From assembly GCA_002419145.1 (NCBI GenBank), contig DIFN01000068.1:1-22551 (forward strand): a stretch of DNA of 22,551 nucleotides, read 5' to 3'. The notes below the pieces were generated by a model. It was not told where the DNA came from. It saw only the letters and a list, made by a program, of their open reading frames with translations, and searched no databases. Source of the DNA: Mageeibacillus sp. UBA5747. GTDB lineage: Bacteria > Bacillota > Clostridia > Saccharofermentanales > UBA5734. The stretch's first letter is position 1, and each line of letters begins with the position of its first letter. Of this stretch, positions 14,848-22,551 are shown one piece after another. Both the position numbers and the translations under genes were made by a program.

Positions 14848-17790
14848 ATGTTGCGTTTTCTTCGCCGCCAGATCGGCTACCGCATCAAGAAAAGGACCTT
14901 TGTCGTACTGGCTCTGTCAATTCTCGCGACAGTAGCTGTTGCTGCCATCTTGTCATTGACGGCAGTCTGGCTGGCGGGTCCGGCTGATATCACCTGGATT
15001 ACGATCAACGAATCTGACCGGCAGACGGATGTCCTGGGCACCGGAGTCAACCTGGAACAGGCCTCCCCTGACAATATCCTGCTGGATGCTTCGTTTGAAC
15101 CTGCCGCCTACAGAAAGCTCCTGACTGTTTATGATGGCGGTGTACAGACACTCACGGTTGTGGACCATGACCTGGACCAGTCTTTTTACAGGGATGGGTT
15201 TTTCACAGGTGCCACGGCGCGGGTCTTGTCCAATGGTCCTGACGGTCTGGCCTTAAAAAAAACTGCGCTCGTTTCGGCGTACAACAGCAATCGTGTTGGC
15301 CCCTTCCGGCTGGTCCAGCTGCCCGCTGATTTACCGCCAGGCCGGGAAATCCTGGGATTTGCTGACAATGGTGAAACATCCATAGCGGTGGGGCGAGCCG
15401 GCCTTGTTTTGCATGGCCTGACCCAGGCCCAGCCAGTCATCGCCGATGCAAGAACAGGGGCTGACTTGACCGACGCAACCGTGGTCAACCAGGGCTTTCT
15501 GGTGACCAGCAGCAGCGGTGAACTGATCTATTCCCAGGATGGCCTCACGTGGCAGACCTGGCAGGTTCCAAGCCTTGGCCCCCTGAGAGCTGTTGCGGCT
15601 AACGAAGAGGGTCTGGTGGTCGCAGTCGGCGATGGCGGCCTGATCCTGGCTGGCACGGCCGGCACCGTCGCACCGGCGGTGTCTCCGACACAAGTGAACC
15701 TGGTTGATCTGGTTTATGGCAATGGCATTTTCCTGGCACTGGCTGAAGATGGGTCTGTCTTGCGCTCTACCAACGGCACTTTCTGGCGCGCCATCGAACA
15801 ATCGACCGGGTCTGGCCAGGCTTGGCGGGCGATTGCTTTCGCTGATGGGGTTTTTGCCTTGGGTGGGGAGACTGGCCAGATTGCCTTCAGTGAAGATGGC
15901 CAAATGTTCCAGCCATCCCAAAGCAGTCCGGCTGTTGCGACAGCAGATCTGCTGTTGCTATCCCGGTCCCAGGTGATTGTTCTCGGCCGCGACAACCGGT
16001 TCCGCTACTCCAGTAATGGCGGCCAGACTTGGTCTGAATCTGATAGTGACCCCGGGCTGACCAACCGCCGTCTGGATCTCCTGGGCAACCGGCAAATTGT
16101 CAGTGCGGATGAATCCGGCCAGATAGGCATTGCACCACTGGTCATTGAAATCAGTCTCAGCCAGCCCCTGGTCGCGGGATCCTTTGCGGCAGGTGATCTG
16201 ATCTTCCTGGAATTATCCAGCCAGGAGATCCGGACGCCTGACATCTGGGAAAGTTTCGCTGCCCAGACAGCTGAGCGGACCTTGTTGTCTGTACCTGATG
16301 ACGGTGGTCTGGCATCCCTGCACCTGGTTGCCCCGGATGCAGCCGCCCCGGACGATGCCGTGATTTTGTCGCAGGTCATCGATCCGGCTGCTTTGCTCAG
16401 GCGCCAGGGAAGCGATATCTACACAATCGAGCTGTGGATGCGTCAGGAGCAGATCAGGGATGCTTCTGTCCGAATCTGGTTGTCGGGTGATTTCCAGTCC
16501 ATCGGCACCACGATCGACCATGTCGGATCGACTTGGAAAAAATATACCCATACCTTTGTTGTTCCCAAAAGCCTGGTCTTGAATGCAGCATCAGTCCGGT
16601 TCAACATCAGCTTTTCCGGACCGGGTGAGTTGTGGCTGGACAAAATCTTCCTGGGACAACCAGAATCGAATCCGCGGGGCCTGGATGCCTCTCTGAGTGA
16701 GCTGATAAAGACCGTCCACCCGCCGGTTCTGCGCCTGTCCTATCTGCCATTGGGCCAGTCCAGCCAAGCTTCGTTCCAGTGGGCCAAATCTCCTGGCAAC
16801 GAAGCCCCTGCCTATCTGGATGGTGAATGGCACTACGAAGGAGCCCAATCCCTTGCGTCTGGCCTGGAACTGACCCGCGCCACTGCCAGCAGCCCCTGGC
16901 TGGTGATCCGGCCTGGCATGGGCGAAACCGAACTAATGGGCCTTATCGAATACCTGGCTGGTCCGATCACCACTTCTTATGGCCACCTGCGCATGGACCA
17001 GGGTGAAATACTCCCTTGGGTCGAATCATTTGACCGCCTTTATCTCGAATTTTCCGATCCGGAATCCTTGCTGCAAACCGATACGATCCGGACTGGCTGG
17101 GTGGACTGGATGATCGAAGTGATCCAGCAATCCCCCTACTACAACCTCCTCAAAACCAAGCTGATCTTGATGGACGGAATGACCTATTCAGATGGTGTCT
17201 GGCGCTCCACAGCGGATTTCCACTGCTCCCAGCTGGTTGGACTGTATCAGGGAACCAGTCAGAACGGTGTCCAGCCTGCTCTGGCGGCCTATTTCGACCA
17301 GATGCCGCGCAATCCAGCCCAGACCAGCCAAGGCTGGCATGAGATCATCAGCAGGGCCAGCCTGCATGACTTTGAAGGTCTCAAGCCGACCTTAGCCGAC
17401 CTTGTCCATTTGCAACTGGCAGAACTGGGCAACAGTGCAGGCCTTGTCAATCTGGACCTCCTCGAACCATGGCACAGGGATTATCGTCCCCAGGATGCCA
17501 TCGCAGCTCGCCTGCTGGCTCTGCCTCAGAACAGCCGTCTCCTCGAAATCGAGAGTCCTGACAGCGATGTGAAGGCTTATGCCTTTTCCGGACCCTATGG
17601 CAGGCGGATCTACCTGGCCAATCTGGCGACTGCACCTAAATCCATCCGGATCACCGGAACCTTCGATGCCAAAGGCCTGCTCCTGTCCGGCTATGACAAA
17701 GACGGTGTGCTCTTGAGGGATCGCAAACTCACCAGCAGCCGAGAAACCATCAACATCTTGCCCGGTGGACTCGCAGTTCTGGAAGGATGA
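14848..17790 (+). CDS. Membrane-anchored propeller protein with jelly-roll and degenerate GH51-like domain
   Basis: A 980-residue protein I do not recognise as a whole. A basic start and one membrane helix (residues about 18-44) anchor it, with the bulk outside. Residues about 160-430 form some six repeats of about 45 residues with Asp-box-like turns (SQDGLTW, STNGTFW, SEDGQMF, SSNGGQTW), a BNR/YCF48-type propeller. Residues about 525-602 look like a carbohydrate-binding jelly roll (IELWMRQEQI to LWLDKIFLG). Then follows a region resembling alpha-L-arabinofuranosidases (GH51): WLVIRPGMGETELM (684 onward) and IEYLAGPITTSYGHLR. Where those enzymes have WEIGNE with the acid/base Glu, this protein reads YLEFSDPE (732-739), so the domain is probably non-catalytic. 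It starts three bases after the protease gene. Confidence 0.65.
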   Translation: MLRFLRRQIGYRIKKRTFVVLALSILATVAVAAILSLTAVWLAGPADITWITINESDRQTDVLGTGVNLEQASPDNILLDASFEPAAYRKLLTVYDGGVQTLTVVDHDLDQSFYRDGFFTGATARVLSNGPDGLALKKTALVSAYNSNRVGPFRLVQLPADLPPGREILGFADNGETSIAVGRAGLVLHGLTQAQPVIADARTGADLTDATVVNQGFLVTSSSGELIYSQDGLTWQTWQVPSLGPLRAVAANEEGLVVAVGDGGLILAGTAGTVAPAVSPTQVNLVDLVYGNGIFLALAEDGSVLRSTNGTFWRAIEQSTGSGQAWRAIAFADGVFALGGETGQIAFSEDGQMFQPSQSSPAVATADLLLLSRSQVIVLGRDNRFRYSSNGGQTWSESDSDPGLTNRRLDLLGNRQIVSADESGQIGIAPLVIEISLSQPLVAGSFAAGDLIFLELSSQEIRTPDIWESFAAQTAERTLLSVPDDGGLASLHLVAPDAAAPDDAVILSQVIDPAALLRRQGSDIYTIELWMRQEQIRDASVRIWLSGDFQSIGTTIDHVGSTWKKYTHTFVVPKSLVLNAASVRFNISFSGPGELWLDKIFLGQPESNPRGLDASLSELIKTVHPPVLRLSYLPLGQSSQASFQWAKSPGNEAPAYLDGEWHYEGAQSLASGLELTRATASSPWLVIRPGMGETELMGLIEYLAGPITTSYGHLRMDQGEILPWVESFDRLYLEFSDPESLLQTDTIRTGWVDWMIEVIQQSPYYNLLKTKLILMDGMTYSDGVWRSTADFHCSQLVGLYQGTSQNGVQPALAAYFDQMPRNPAQTSQGWHEIISRASLHDFEGLKPTLADLVHLQLAELGNSAGLVNLDLLEPWHRDYRPQDAIAARLLALPQNSRLLEIESPDSDVKAYAFSGPYGRRIYLANLATAPKSIRITGTFDAKGLLLSGYDKDGVLLRDRKLTSSRETINILPGGLAVLEG

Positions 17791-17861
17791 AGGGTTCAGA
17801 TCATCGCTTTGAGACCTGCATTCGCGGACTATGAGTGGACTGCGAGTGAAGAAAAAACCTG

Positions 17862-17890
17862 TTGACATGGACCAGTCCGTGTAATATTAT
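17862..17890 (+). promoter_or_regulatory. Promoter of tRNA-Val
   Basis: TTGACA (17862-17867, perfect) and TATTAT (17885-17890) are spaced by 17 bases. Transcription would start near 17897, six bases before the mature tRNA. Confidence 0.8.
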
Positions 17891-17902
17891 AATCTGGCGC
17901 TT

Positions 17903-17979
17903 GGGTGGTTAGCTCAGCTGGTTAGAGTACTTGCTTGACATGCAAGGGGTCGTAGGTTCGAGTCCTATACTACCCACCA
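17903..17979 (+). tRNA. tRNA-Val(GAC)
   Basis: A complete cloverleaf with encoded CCA. The acceptor GGGTGGT pairs with ACTACCC (one G-T wobble), the D stem GCTC with GAGT, and the anticodon stem CTTGC with GCAAG around loop TTGACAT, giving anticodon GAC for valine codons GUC/GUU. The T arm GTAGG-TTCGAGT-CCTAT is intact. Length is 77 bases. It is a single-tRNA transcription unit. Confidence 0.97.
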
Positions 17980-17986
17980 ACGTAAG

Positions 17987-18018
17987 GTCCTGTGGCTGTA
18001 AGGTCGCGGGACTTTTTT
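17987..18018 (+). terminator. Terminator after tRNA-Val
   Basis: GTCCTGTG (17987-17994) pairs with CGCGGGAC (18005-18012), two wobbles and a 10-base loop, followed by six T residues. Confidence 0.85.
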
Positions 18019-18070
18019 CAAGTTTTACAACCCTGCTGAGCAGATGTGTCATTTCATCCCGAAGATCGCT

Positions 18071-18076
18071 TATAAT
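18071..18076 (+). promoter_or_regulatory. Candidate -10 element upstream of the zinc-ribbon gene
   Basis: A perfect TATAAT lies between the tRNA terminator and the next gene, but no recognisable -35 is at the right spacing. Transcription from here would leave a 5' UTR of about 115 bases in which I see no structure. Confidence 0.3.
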
Positions 18077-18196
18077 GAAGGCAGTGAACACTCTGCTCGC
18101 ACCGTCATCTGAAATGACCGCACAAGAGGTGCCTTTTGAGGATCCTCTGCGAGACTCTATTCCGGACCAGGACCTCTTGCGACCAAAGGAGCCAAT

Positions 18197-18934
18197 ATGG
18201 AAGAAAACAGGATTATTTGCCCAACCTGTGGCCAGCCCTTCCAGGCTGACGTCACCAAAAAGCAAGTTTTTTGTGTCAATTGTGGCACCATGATTGATCG
18301 CACGAAAGACGTTGCAGCCATGGCAGGGCAATCAGCAGCCGAGGCTTTGGACGAGCACTACGAAACAGTCAAAGAAGCGTTCCATGCGGTCCGCTTCCCT
18401 GTCATCGACAAGAAGACTGGGAAAAAAGGAGATCGTCTGGTTGAGTTGTGGACGACTTTGATCTATCACGGTATCAACAGCCGTTCGCGGTGGGCAACCC
18501 AGGCTGCAACTAAAGATATTGGCCAGTTTTTTAATCGCAAGATCTGGCAGGATGTGCTGGGAAATGCCGGGCCTGACAAGAACCGCCTGATCATTGACGA
18601 GCTTTTAGATTCCGCTGTGGTGTATCTCTCGGCCTGTCGGGATGATTCCCGTTATGGCAGTCAACTGCTCGGCATGGTTCGCATGAGCAGTGATGCCATC
18701 GTGGCAAAAACTGCCAGCGATATTTGCCAGAACATCATTGGTTTTCTGCTGCGGATCCAGAAACCCGGCGAGACGGATGCGATCATTCATGCCATTGTCA
18801 TGGCTTTCCCGCGGGTCTTCCCGACCCAGCGCCAGATGCTGGCAGATGCCATGGCCGAGCTGCTGACCCCTGAAGAACAGACCGCCGCCCTAACGATCGT
18901 TGCTCGTGTGGCGGAGCAGAGCCGCCGCAGCTGA
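18197..18934 (+). CDS. Zinc-ribbon protein of unknown function
   Basis: A 245-residue protein I do not recognise as a characterised family. It begins with a zinc ribbon, CPTCG (C8, C11) and CVNCG (C26, C29). The remaining 200 residues look all-helical and cytoplasmic, with no signal peptide or membrane segment; notable segments are GDRLVELWTTLIYHGINS and IGQFFNRKIWQDVL. The ribbon could bind nucleic acid, protein or structural zinc. The start follows AAAGGAG at 18184-18190. It is preceded by the tRNA unit, and its 3' end overlaps the convergent flavoprotein gene by 45 bases with no terminator visible between them. Confidence 0.8.
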   Translation: MEENRIICPTCGQPFQADVTKKQVFCVNCGTMIDRTKDVAAMAGQSAAEALDEHYETVKEAFHAVRFPVIDKKTGKKGDRLVELWTTLIYHGINSRSRWATQAATKDIGQFFNRKIWQDVLGNAGPDKNRLIIDELLDSAVVYLSACRDDSRYGSQLLGMVRMSSDAIVAKTASDICQNIIGFLLRIQKPGETDAIIHAIVMAFPRVFPTQRQMLADAMAELLTPEEQTAALTIVARVAEQSRRS

Positions 18935-20131
18935 CTGTCCTGCCAGATACCCAGTCGAACAGGCTGCCTGCAAATTATAGCCGCCTGTGTCCCCGTCGAG
19001 GTCGAGAACCTCTCCTGCAAAATAGAGCCCGGGAACGAGTCTGGACTCCAGTGAAGCAGGGTTTATTTCCCGTAAGGATACGCCGCCAGCCGTCACCATA
19101 GCGCTGTGGATCCCCTGGGTGCCGGTGACTGTCAAGGTCCAGTCTGACATCGCCCGGGCGATCTGTTCGGCGATGTGCCGGCCGGCCTGGGCGGCCATGC
19201 GGTCCGACTCAATCCCGGCGGCAGCCAGCAATGGTGCGACCAGGCGATGCGGCAGGAAGCCATCCAGGCAATTCTTGATGTGCTGGCGGCCATTTTGGGC
19301 GAATTCGCGCAAAATAGCTGCAATAAGCTCTGGCCTGGTAAAGGATGGCAGCAGATTGATGTGCACATCGGCAGAGCTTTGAAGCTCGCGCGACAGTTTC
19401 AGGATGACAGGGCCGGATATGCCTTTGTGCGTGAGCAGCATGTCGCCACGCCGAGTGACTGGCTTTTGACCCGGCTGATCCAGACGGACTTCAACGTCCG
19501 GCAACGACAAACCTGCCAGTTCATGAAGGTAGGTTTGTTTAACCACAAATGGTACCAAAGCTGGCCGTGGTGGGACGATCGAGTGGCCGAGCTGGGCAGC
19601 CAGACGATACCCGTCGCCTGCAGAACCTGTTACAGGATAGGTCATGCCACCTGTCGTCACAATCACAGCTCCTGCCAACACCGTCCCCTGGTTGGATTTG
19701 ATTTCAAACGGACCTTGCACCCTTTGAATCGACTGGACGGTGGAATCTGTCATCAACTGGACCCCTTGCTTCTGGTCATAGTGGAGCAGGGCAGCCAGGA
19801 CATCGCTTGCCTGGCCGGTGACAGGGAAATATTTGCCCTGATGGTCGACTTGGCAACGAATGCCATGTCTGGCCAGCAAATCCAGCAGCTCCTCACGGTA
19901 CATCGTCTGCAAGGCTGGGTAAAGAAATCGGCCTTGGCCGAAAAATTGCCCGATGAAGGTGTCACGGTCGACGGCGCTGGTGATGTTGCATCGGCCAGCG
20001 CCTGTAATCAGGAGTTTGCGCCCGGGCTCGTGATTTTTTTCCAGGAGGCGGACAGGAGCACCGCATTCAGCAGCGCGACCGGCTGCAAGCAGTCCAGCCG
20101 GACCTGCCCCGATGACGACAATCGGCAGCAT
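18890..20131 (-). CDS. BaiN/HI0933 (YhiN) family NAD(P)/FAD-dependent oxidoreductase
   Basis: A 413-residue flavoprotein. The N-terminal Rossmann motif is VIGAGPAGLLAAGRAAECG, followed by the family signature LLEKNHEPGRKLLITGAGRCN. Later motifs are TTGGMTYPVTGSAGDGY, LLTHKGISGPVIL, and the FAD-contacting C-terminus LYFAGEVLDLDGDTGGYNLQ. Members include BaiN, reported to act in bile-acid dehydroxylation, but most have unknown substrates. The ATG at 20131 has only a weak AAAGAG ribosome site. It lies 52 bases downstream of the XRE regulator gene with its own extended -10 between them. Confidence 0.9.
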   Translation of the reverse strand: MLPIVVIGAGPAGLLAAGRAAECGAPVRLLEKNHEPGRKLLITGAGRCNITSAVDRDTFIGQFFGQGRFLYPALQTMYREELLDLLARHGIRCQVDHQGKYFPVTGQASDVLAALLHYDQKQGVQLMTDSTVQSIQRVQGPFEIKSNQGTVLAGAVIVTTGGMTYPVTGSAGDGYRLAAQLGHSIVPPRPALVPFVVKQTYLHELAGLSLPDVEVRLDQPGQKPVTRRGDMLLTHKGISGPVILKLSRELQSSADVHINLLPSFTRPELIAAILREFAQNGRQHIKNCLDGFLPHRLVAPLLAAAGIESDRMAAQAGRHIAEQIARAMSDWTLTVTGTQGIHSAMVTAGGVSLREINPASLESRLVPGLYFAGEVLDLDGDTGGYNLQAACSTGYLAGQSAAAALLRHTSNDR

Positions 20132-20161
20132 GACTTGACTCTTTCGTGTTTGATCGGCCTC

Positions 20162-20170
20162 ATTATATCA
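20162..20170 (-). promoter_or_regulatory. Extended -10 promoter of the flavoprotein gene
   Basis: On the minus strand TGATATAAT (20170-20162) is a perfect extended -10 between the XRE gene and the flavoprotein gene; no good -35 is present. The start would be near 20155, about 24 bases before the ATG. Confidence 0.5.
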
Positions 20171-20183
20171 CGACAGGCGTTTA

Positions 20184-20585
20184 TCAGCTTTTTTTGTCGA
20201 GTAAGCCCAGATACCCGTCGCGGATGTATGCCTGTAGCCAGCGCTGAGCAGTCAGTGGATCTTCAGGGTTGCCTTCGCCGGAGCGGATCAGGTCTGACCG
20301 GAGATAGTTTTCCTCCAATACGCTGGCCAGGACGAACAAATCTGCAGGTGCCAGCTGCAAAGCTTGGCAGAGCTCTACAAAAGTCCTTATACTGAGTTGT
20401 GCCTTGCCATTTTCGATGATGCTCAGGTAGGAGGCATGGCAACTGGCTAACTCGGCGACAACTTCCTGGGTCAGGGTGCGATTTTCCCGGAAAAGGCGCA
20501 GGAGCAGACCAATGAAAATGTTGGGCAGACAGGCTGGATCGATATCTGGGCGGTCGGATCGTGCGGATTGGGGTGTCTTTGTCAT
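20184..20585 (-). CDS. XRE-family helix-turn-helix transcriptional regulator
   Basis: A 133-residue DNA-binding protein. The XRE helix-turn-helix spans about residues 24-82, with LLLRLFRENRTLTQEVVAEL, ASYLSIIENGKAQLSIRT and CQALQLAPADLF. The short C-terminal part (EDPLTAQRWLQAYIRDGYLG) is not a known sensor domain. I chose the ATG at 20585 because GGAG lies six bases upstream of it; an ATG at 20597 in the same frame would add four residues. It precedes the flavoprotein gene and diverges from hflX. The intergenic region contains a perfect dyad at 20730-20748 that could be its operator. Confidence 0.85.
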   Translation of the reverse strand: MTKTPQSARSDRPDIDPACLPNIFIGLLLRLFRENRTLTQEVVAELASCHASYLSIIENGKAQLSIRTFVELCQALQLAPADLFVLASVLEENYLRSDLIRSGEGNPEDPLTAQRWLQAYIRDGYLGLLDKKS

Positions 20586-20653
20586 AAGCTTCTCCATCTC
20601 TCACTATGGGGGGCGGCAATGATCAAGGCAAACCAATTGAATTGATACGGTTA

Positions 20654-20682
20654 TTTATATCAGGATATTCGTGTGTTTCGAA
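20654..20682 (-). promoter_or_regulatory. Candidate promoter of the XRE regulator gene
   Basis: On the minus strand TTCGAA (20682-20677) and TATAAA (20659-20654) are spaced by 17 bases, with TG one base before the -10 (extended type). Confidence 0.4.
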
Positions 20683-20729
20683 GCAGGTCATGGGGCCGAT
20701 TCTTACAATTTAAGCGTTGATTATACAGG

Positions 20730-20748
20730 ATGTTGCAAAGTGCAACAT
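20730..20748. promoter_or_regulatory. Perfect dyad before hflX, possible operator
   Basis: ATGTTGCA and TGCAACAT are exact inverted copies separated by AAG. The dyad lies 15 bases before the hflX start, just after a TATACA that could be its -10, and within the region divergent from the XRE regulator. It could be an operator or a small leader hairpin. Confidence 0.5.
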
Positions 20749-20763
20749 GGATGAGGGGGATAC

Positions 20764-22035
20764 ATGTCAGATACGGACCAGGAAAGAGCGATCCTTGCCG
20801 GACTTACCGCAGAATCGGGTGAGTCAGCCCTGGACTCTGCGGAACGGTCTCTCGATGAACTGGCAGAACTGGCTGAGGCGGCGGGCGCGATTGTTGCAGG
20901 CCGGGCTTTGCAGCACCGCCAGGCGCCGGATCCGGCGACTTTTCTGGGCAAAGGCAAATTGGAGGAAATCAGCCGCTCGGCCGAAGTGCTGGGGGCAACG
21001 ATGCTGATCTGCGACGATGAATTATCAGGCTCGCAGATTCGTAATATTGAGAATTTAACCGGACTGAAAGTGATCGACCGGACATTTTTAATTCTGGATA
21101 TTTTTGCTCAGAGGGCCCGGTCACGAGAAGGCCAGCTCCAGGTTGAGCTGGCTTTGCAGCAATATCGCCTCAGCCGCCTGATCGGCCTGGGTCAGGCTCT
21201 GTCGCGCCTGGGCGGTGGTATCGGGACACGCGGTCCAGGTGAATCGCAGCTCGAGTCAGACCGGCGCCACATCAACCGGCGCATCAACACGCTGAAACGG
21301 GCACTCGCTGAGGTTGCCTCCCGGCGTGACCAGACCCGGAAACAGCGCCAGAGCCAGGACATCCTGACCCTTGCAGTGGTTGGCTACACCAACGCCGGCA
21401 AATCAACCTTGATCAATTCTCTCTGCCAGGCTGATCTGCTGACCTTAGACCAGGTCTTTGCCACGCTGGACCCGGCGGCCCGCCGCCTGACCCTGCCAGA
21501 TCAGCAACCGGTCATCCTGATCGATACGGTTGGATTCATCCGCAAACTGCCTCATCAGCTGGTCGATGCCTTTCGCTCGACCTTGGAGGAAGTGACGCAG
21601 GCCGATGCGATCCTCCATGTCCTGGATGCTTCGGATCCACAGGCAGACATCCAGCGGGACGTGGTGGAGCAGCTGCTGAATGAGCTCGGAGCTGCCGGCA
21701 AACCGCGGCTCACGGTCTTGAACAAGATTGATCTGATCGGACCTGATGAACGTTCGGGACTGCCCTTGCTGGCGGGTAAGGACACTGTACAATTGGTCAG
21801 TGCGCGGACAGGTGAAGGGCTGGCGGACCTAGTCGCAGCAGTCGCCCGCCTGGCTGCCGAGCAATTCATCCCCATTGACCTGATCCTGCCCTACGACAAA
21901 GCAGGCTGGGTCAGCCGGATTGAGCAACAGGGCAAAATCGAACGGATCGATTACACAGAAGAAGGCATCAAGGTCAAGGCCAGAGTCCGGCCTGCGCTGT
22001 TTCACCCCTTGCAGCGGGAAATCAACAAGCGGTAA
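20764..22035 (+). CDS. hflX: Ribosome-associated GTPase HflX
   Basis: A 423-residue GTPase that in other bacteria splits stalled or heat-damaged ribosomes. The N-terminal HflX domain includes PDPATFLGKGKLEEI (near 57-71) and the signature GGGIGTRGPGESQLESDRR. The G domain shows G1 GYTNAGKST (207-215), G2 around ATLDPAARR, G3 DTVGFIRKLPHQL (near 254) and G4 NKIDL (near 320). A short C-terminal domain completes it, and the length is usual. The start follows AGGGGG just upstream. It is divergent from the XRE gene, with a perfect dyad in between, and is followed after 55 bases by a MarR gene. Confidence 0.96.
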   Translation: MSDTDQERAILAGLTAESGESALDSAERSLDELAELAEAAGAIVAGRALQHRQAPDPATFLGKGKLEEISRSAEVLGATMLICDDELSGSQIRNIENLTGLKVIDRTFLILDIFAQRARSREGQLQVELALQQYRLSRLIGLGQALSRLGGGIGTRGPGESQLESDRRHINRRINTLKRALAEVASRRDQTRKQRQSQDILTLAVVGYTNAGKSTLINSLCQADLLTLDQVFATLDPAARRLTLPDQQPVILIDTVGFIRKLPHQLVDAFRSTLEEVTQADAILHVLDASDPQADIQRDVVEQLLNELGAAGKPRLTVLNKIDLIGPDERSGLPLLAGKDTVQLVSARTGEGLADLVAAVARLAAEQFIPIDLILPYDKAGWVSRIEQQGKIERIDYTEEGIKVKARVRPALFHPLQREINKR

Positions 22036-22090
22036 AATGAAAGCCTAATTGCGCAGGAGGTGCCAGGCGTCAGCGTCAGGCCAATATGTG

Positions 22091-22551
22091 ATGAACGAAT
22101 TTGACCAGACTATCAATGACCTGCTGCTGGATATTTTTGACAAAATCCTGGTGACTGAGGAGAAAGCCCTGCGCCGGGGCAATTTCAGTGATATTTCGGT
22201 GGCTGAAATGCACGCGCTCGAGAGCATTGGCCCCTATGACCGGCGCACAATGAGTGAAACGGCAGCCAAGCTGGGTGTTACAACCGGCACGTTAACCGTG
22301 GCGATCGACCGCCTGGTCCGCAAGGGCTACGTAGAACGCCACCGCGACCCCAATGACCGGCGTATCGTCCGCGTAGCCCTGACCCGCAAAGGCAAGCTGG
22401 CCTTCCGCATGCACAACAAGTTCCATAAACTGCTGGTTGACCGCCTCGTTGGGCCTCTGGATCCGGCCGGGCGCGAGATTCTGCTCAAGACATTGCGCCA
22501 GATTGATCTCATCGTCAAAGAACAATACGAACGCTATGTCCTGTCTGATGA
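22091..22551 (+). CDS. MarR-family regulator, probably FabT-like (3' end outside window)
   Basis: At least 153 residues are read before the window ends, without a stop. The winged helix is clear: MHALESIG, RTMSETAAKLGVTTGTLTVA, IDRLVRKGYVERHRDPNDRR, and VALTRKGKLAFRMHNKFH. This pattern, including the N-terminal DLLLDIFDKILVTEEKALRR, resembles the MarR regulators that precede fabH and the other fatty-acid synthesis genes in Clostridia (FabT type), so a fab cluster may follow outside the window. The start is unclear: ATG 22091 or the adjacent GTG 22088. The nearest good ribosome site, AGGAGG (22055-22060), is about 30 bases away, and ATGTGA (a start directly followed by a stop) sits at 22086. 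Confidence 0.85.
   Translation, partial: MNEFDQTINDLLLDIFDKILVTEEKALRRGNFSDISVAEMHALESIGPYDRRTMSETAAKLGVTTGTLTVAIDRLVRKGYVERHRDPNDRRIVRVALTRKGKLAFRMHNKFHKLLVDRLVGPLDPAGREILLKTLRQIDLIVKEQYERYVLSD

Noticed and set aside
17810..17860. Hairpin CATTCGC/GCGAGTG after the propeller gene as a terminator
   Set aside because: It is followed by A residues rather than T residues on the plus strand, so it is not a standard terminator in that direction.
1..22551. CRISPR array, insertion sequence or phage genes
   Set aside because: No regularly spaced repeats, transposase or integrase motifs, or phage structural genes were seen anywhere in the window.

Overview
The window looks like a chromosomal segment of a moderately GC-rich anaerobic member of the Clostridia (Firmicutes). 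This rests on gene content and order: an ireB, ruvX and DUF1292 cluster, an HPr-like protein without the catalytic histidine, mtaB, a MarR regulator of the type found at the head of clostridial fatty-acid clusters, strong AGGAGG ribosome binding sites and TTGACA/TATAAT promoters. The family-level taxon cannot be fixed by eye.

Region 1 (1-5350) has an accessory character. It holds the Res subunit of a type III restriction system (its N-terminus lies off the window), a decayed coiled-coil gene with an in-frame stop, a secreted alkaline phosphatase on the minus strand with its own strong terminator, an orphan Ig-like fragment, and a gene-poor stretch with a 15-bp tandem duplication.

Region 2 (5350-8700) is metal export and secretion. 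A promoter and a yybP-ykoY (Mn2+) riboswitch, with a readable terminator as expression platform, precede a P2-type cation ATPase. The pairing predicts that the ATPase is switched on by Mn2+, so it is probably a Mn2+ (or Mn2+/Ca2+) exporter. secG follows, with a 34-base perfect palindrome in its apparent 5' UTR and a strong terminator.

Region 3 (8770-17790) starts with a divergent HPr-like gene and mtaB. A long co-oriented run follows: ireB, an aldo/keto reductase-ferredoxin fusion, ruvX, two DUF1292 proteins overlapping in different frames, a DUF2156 (LPG-synthase C-terminal-like) protein, a CPBP intramembrane protease, and a 980-residue membrane-anchored protein. The last joins a six-blade Asp-box propeller, a jelly-roll module and a domain resembling GH51 arabinofuranosidases whose catalytic motif appears lost. 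The last three genes overlap or nearly abut, so they probably act together at the cell envelope. This is the least explained part of the window.

Region 4 (17860-22551) has tRNA-Val(GAC) with a near-consensus promoter and terminator, a zinc-ribbon protein of unknown function, a convergent XRE regulator and BaiN/HI0933-type flavoprotein, hflX preceded by a perfect dyad, and the start of a FabT-like MarR regulator cut by the window end.
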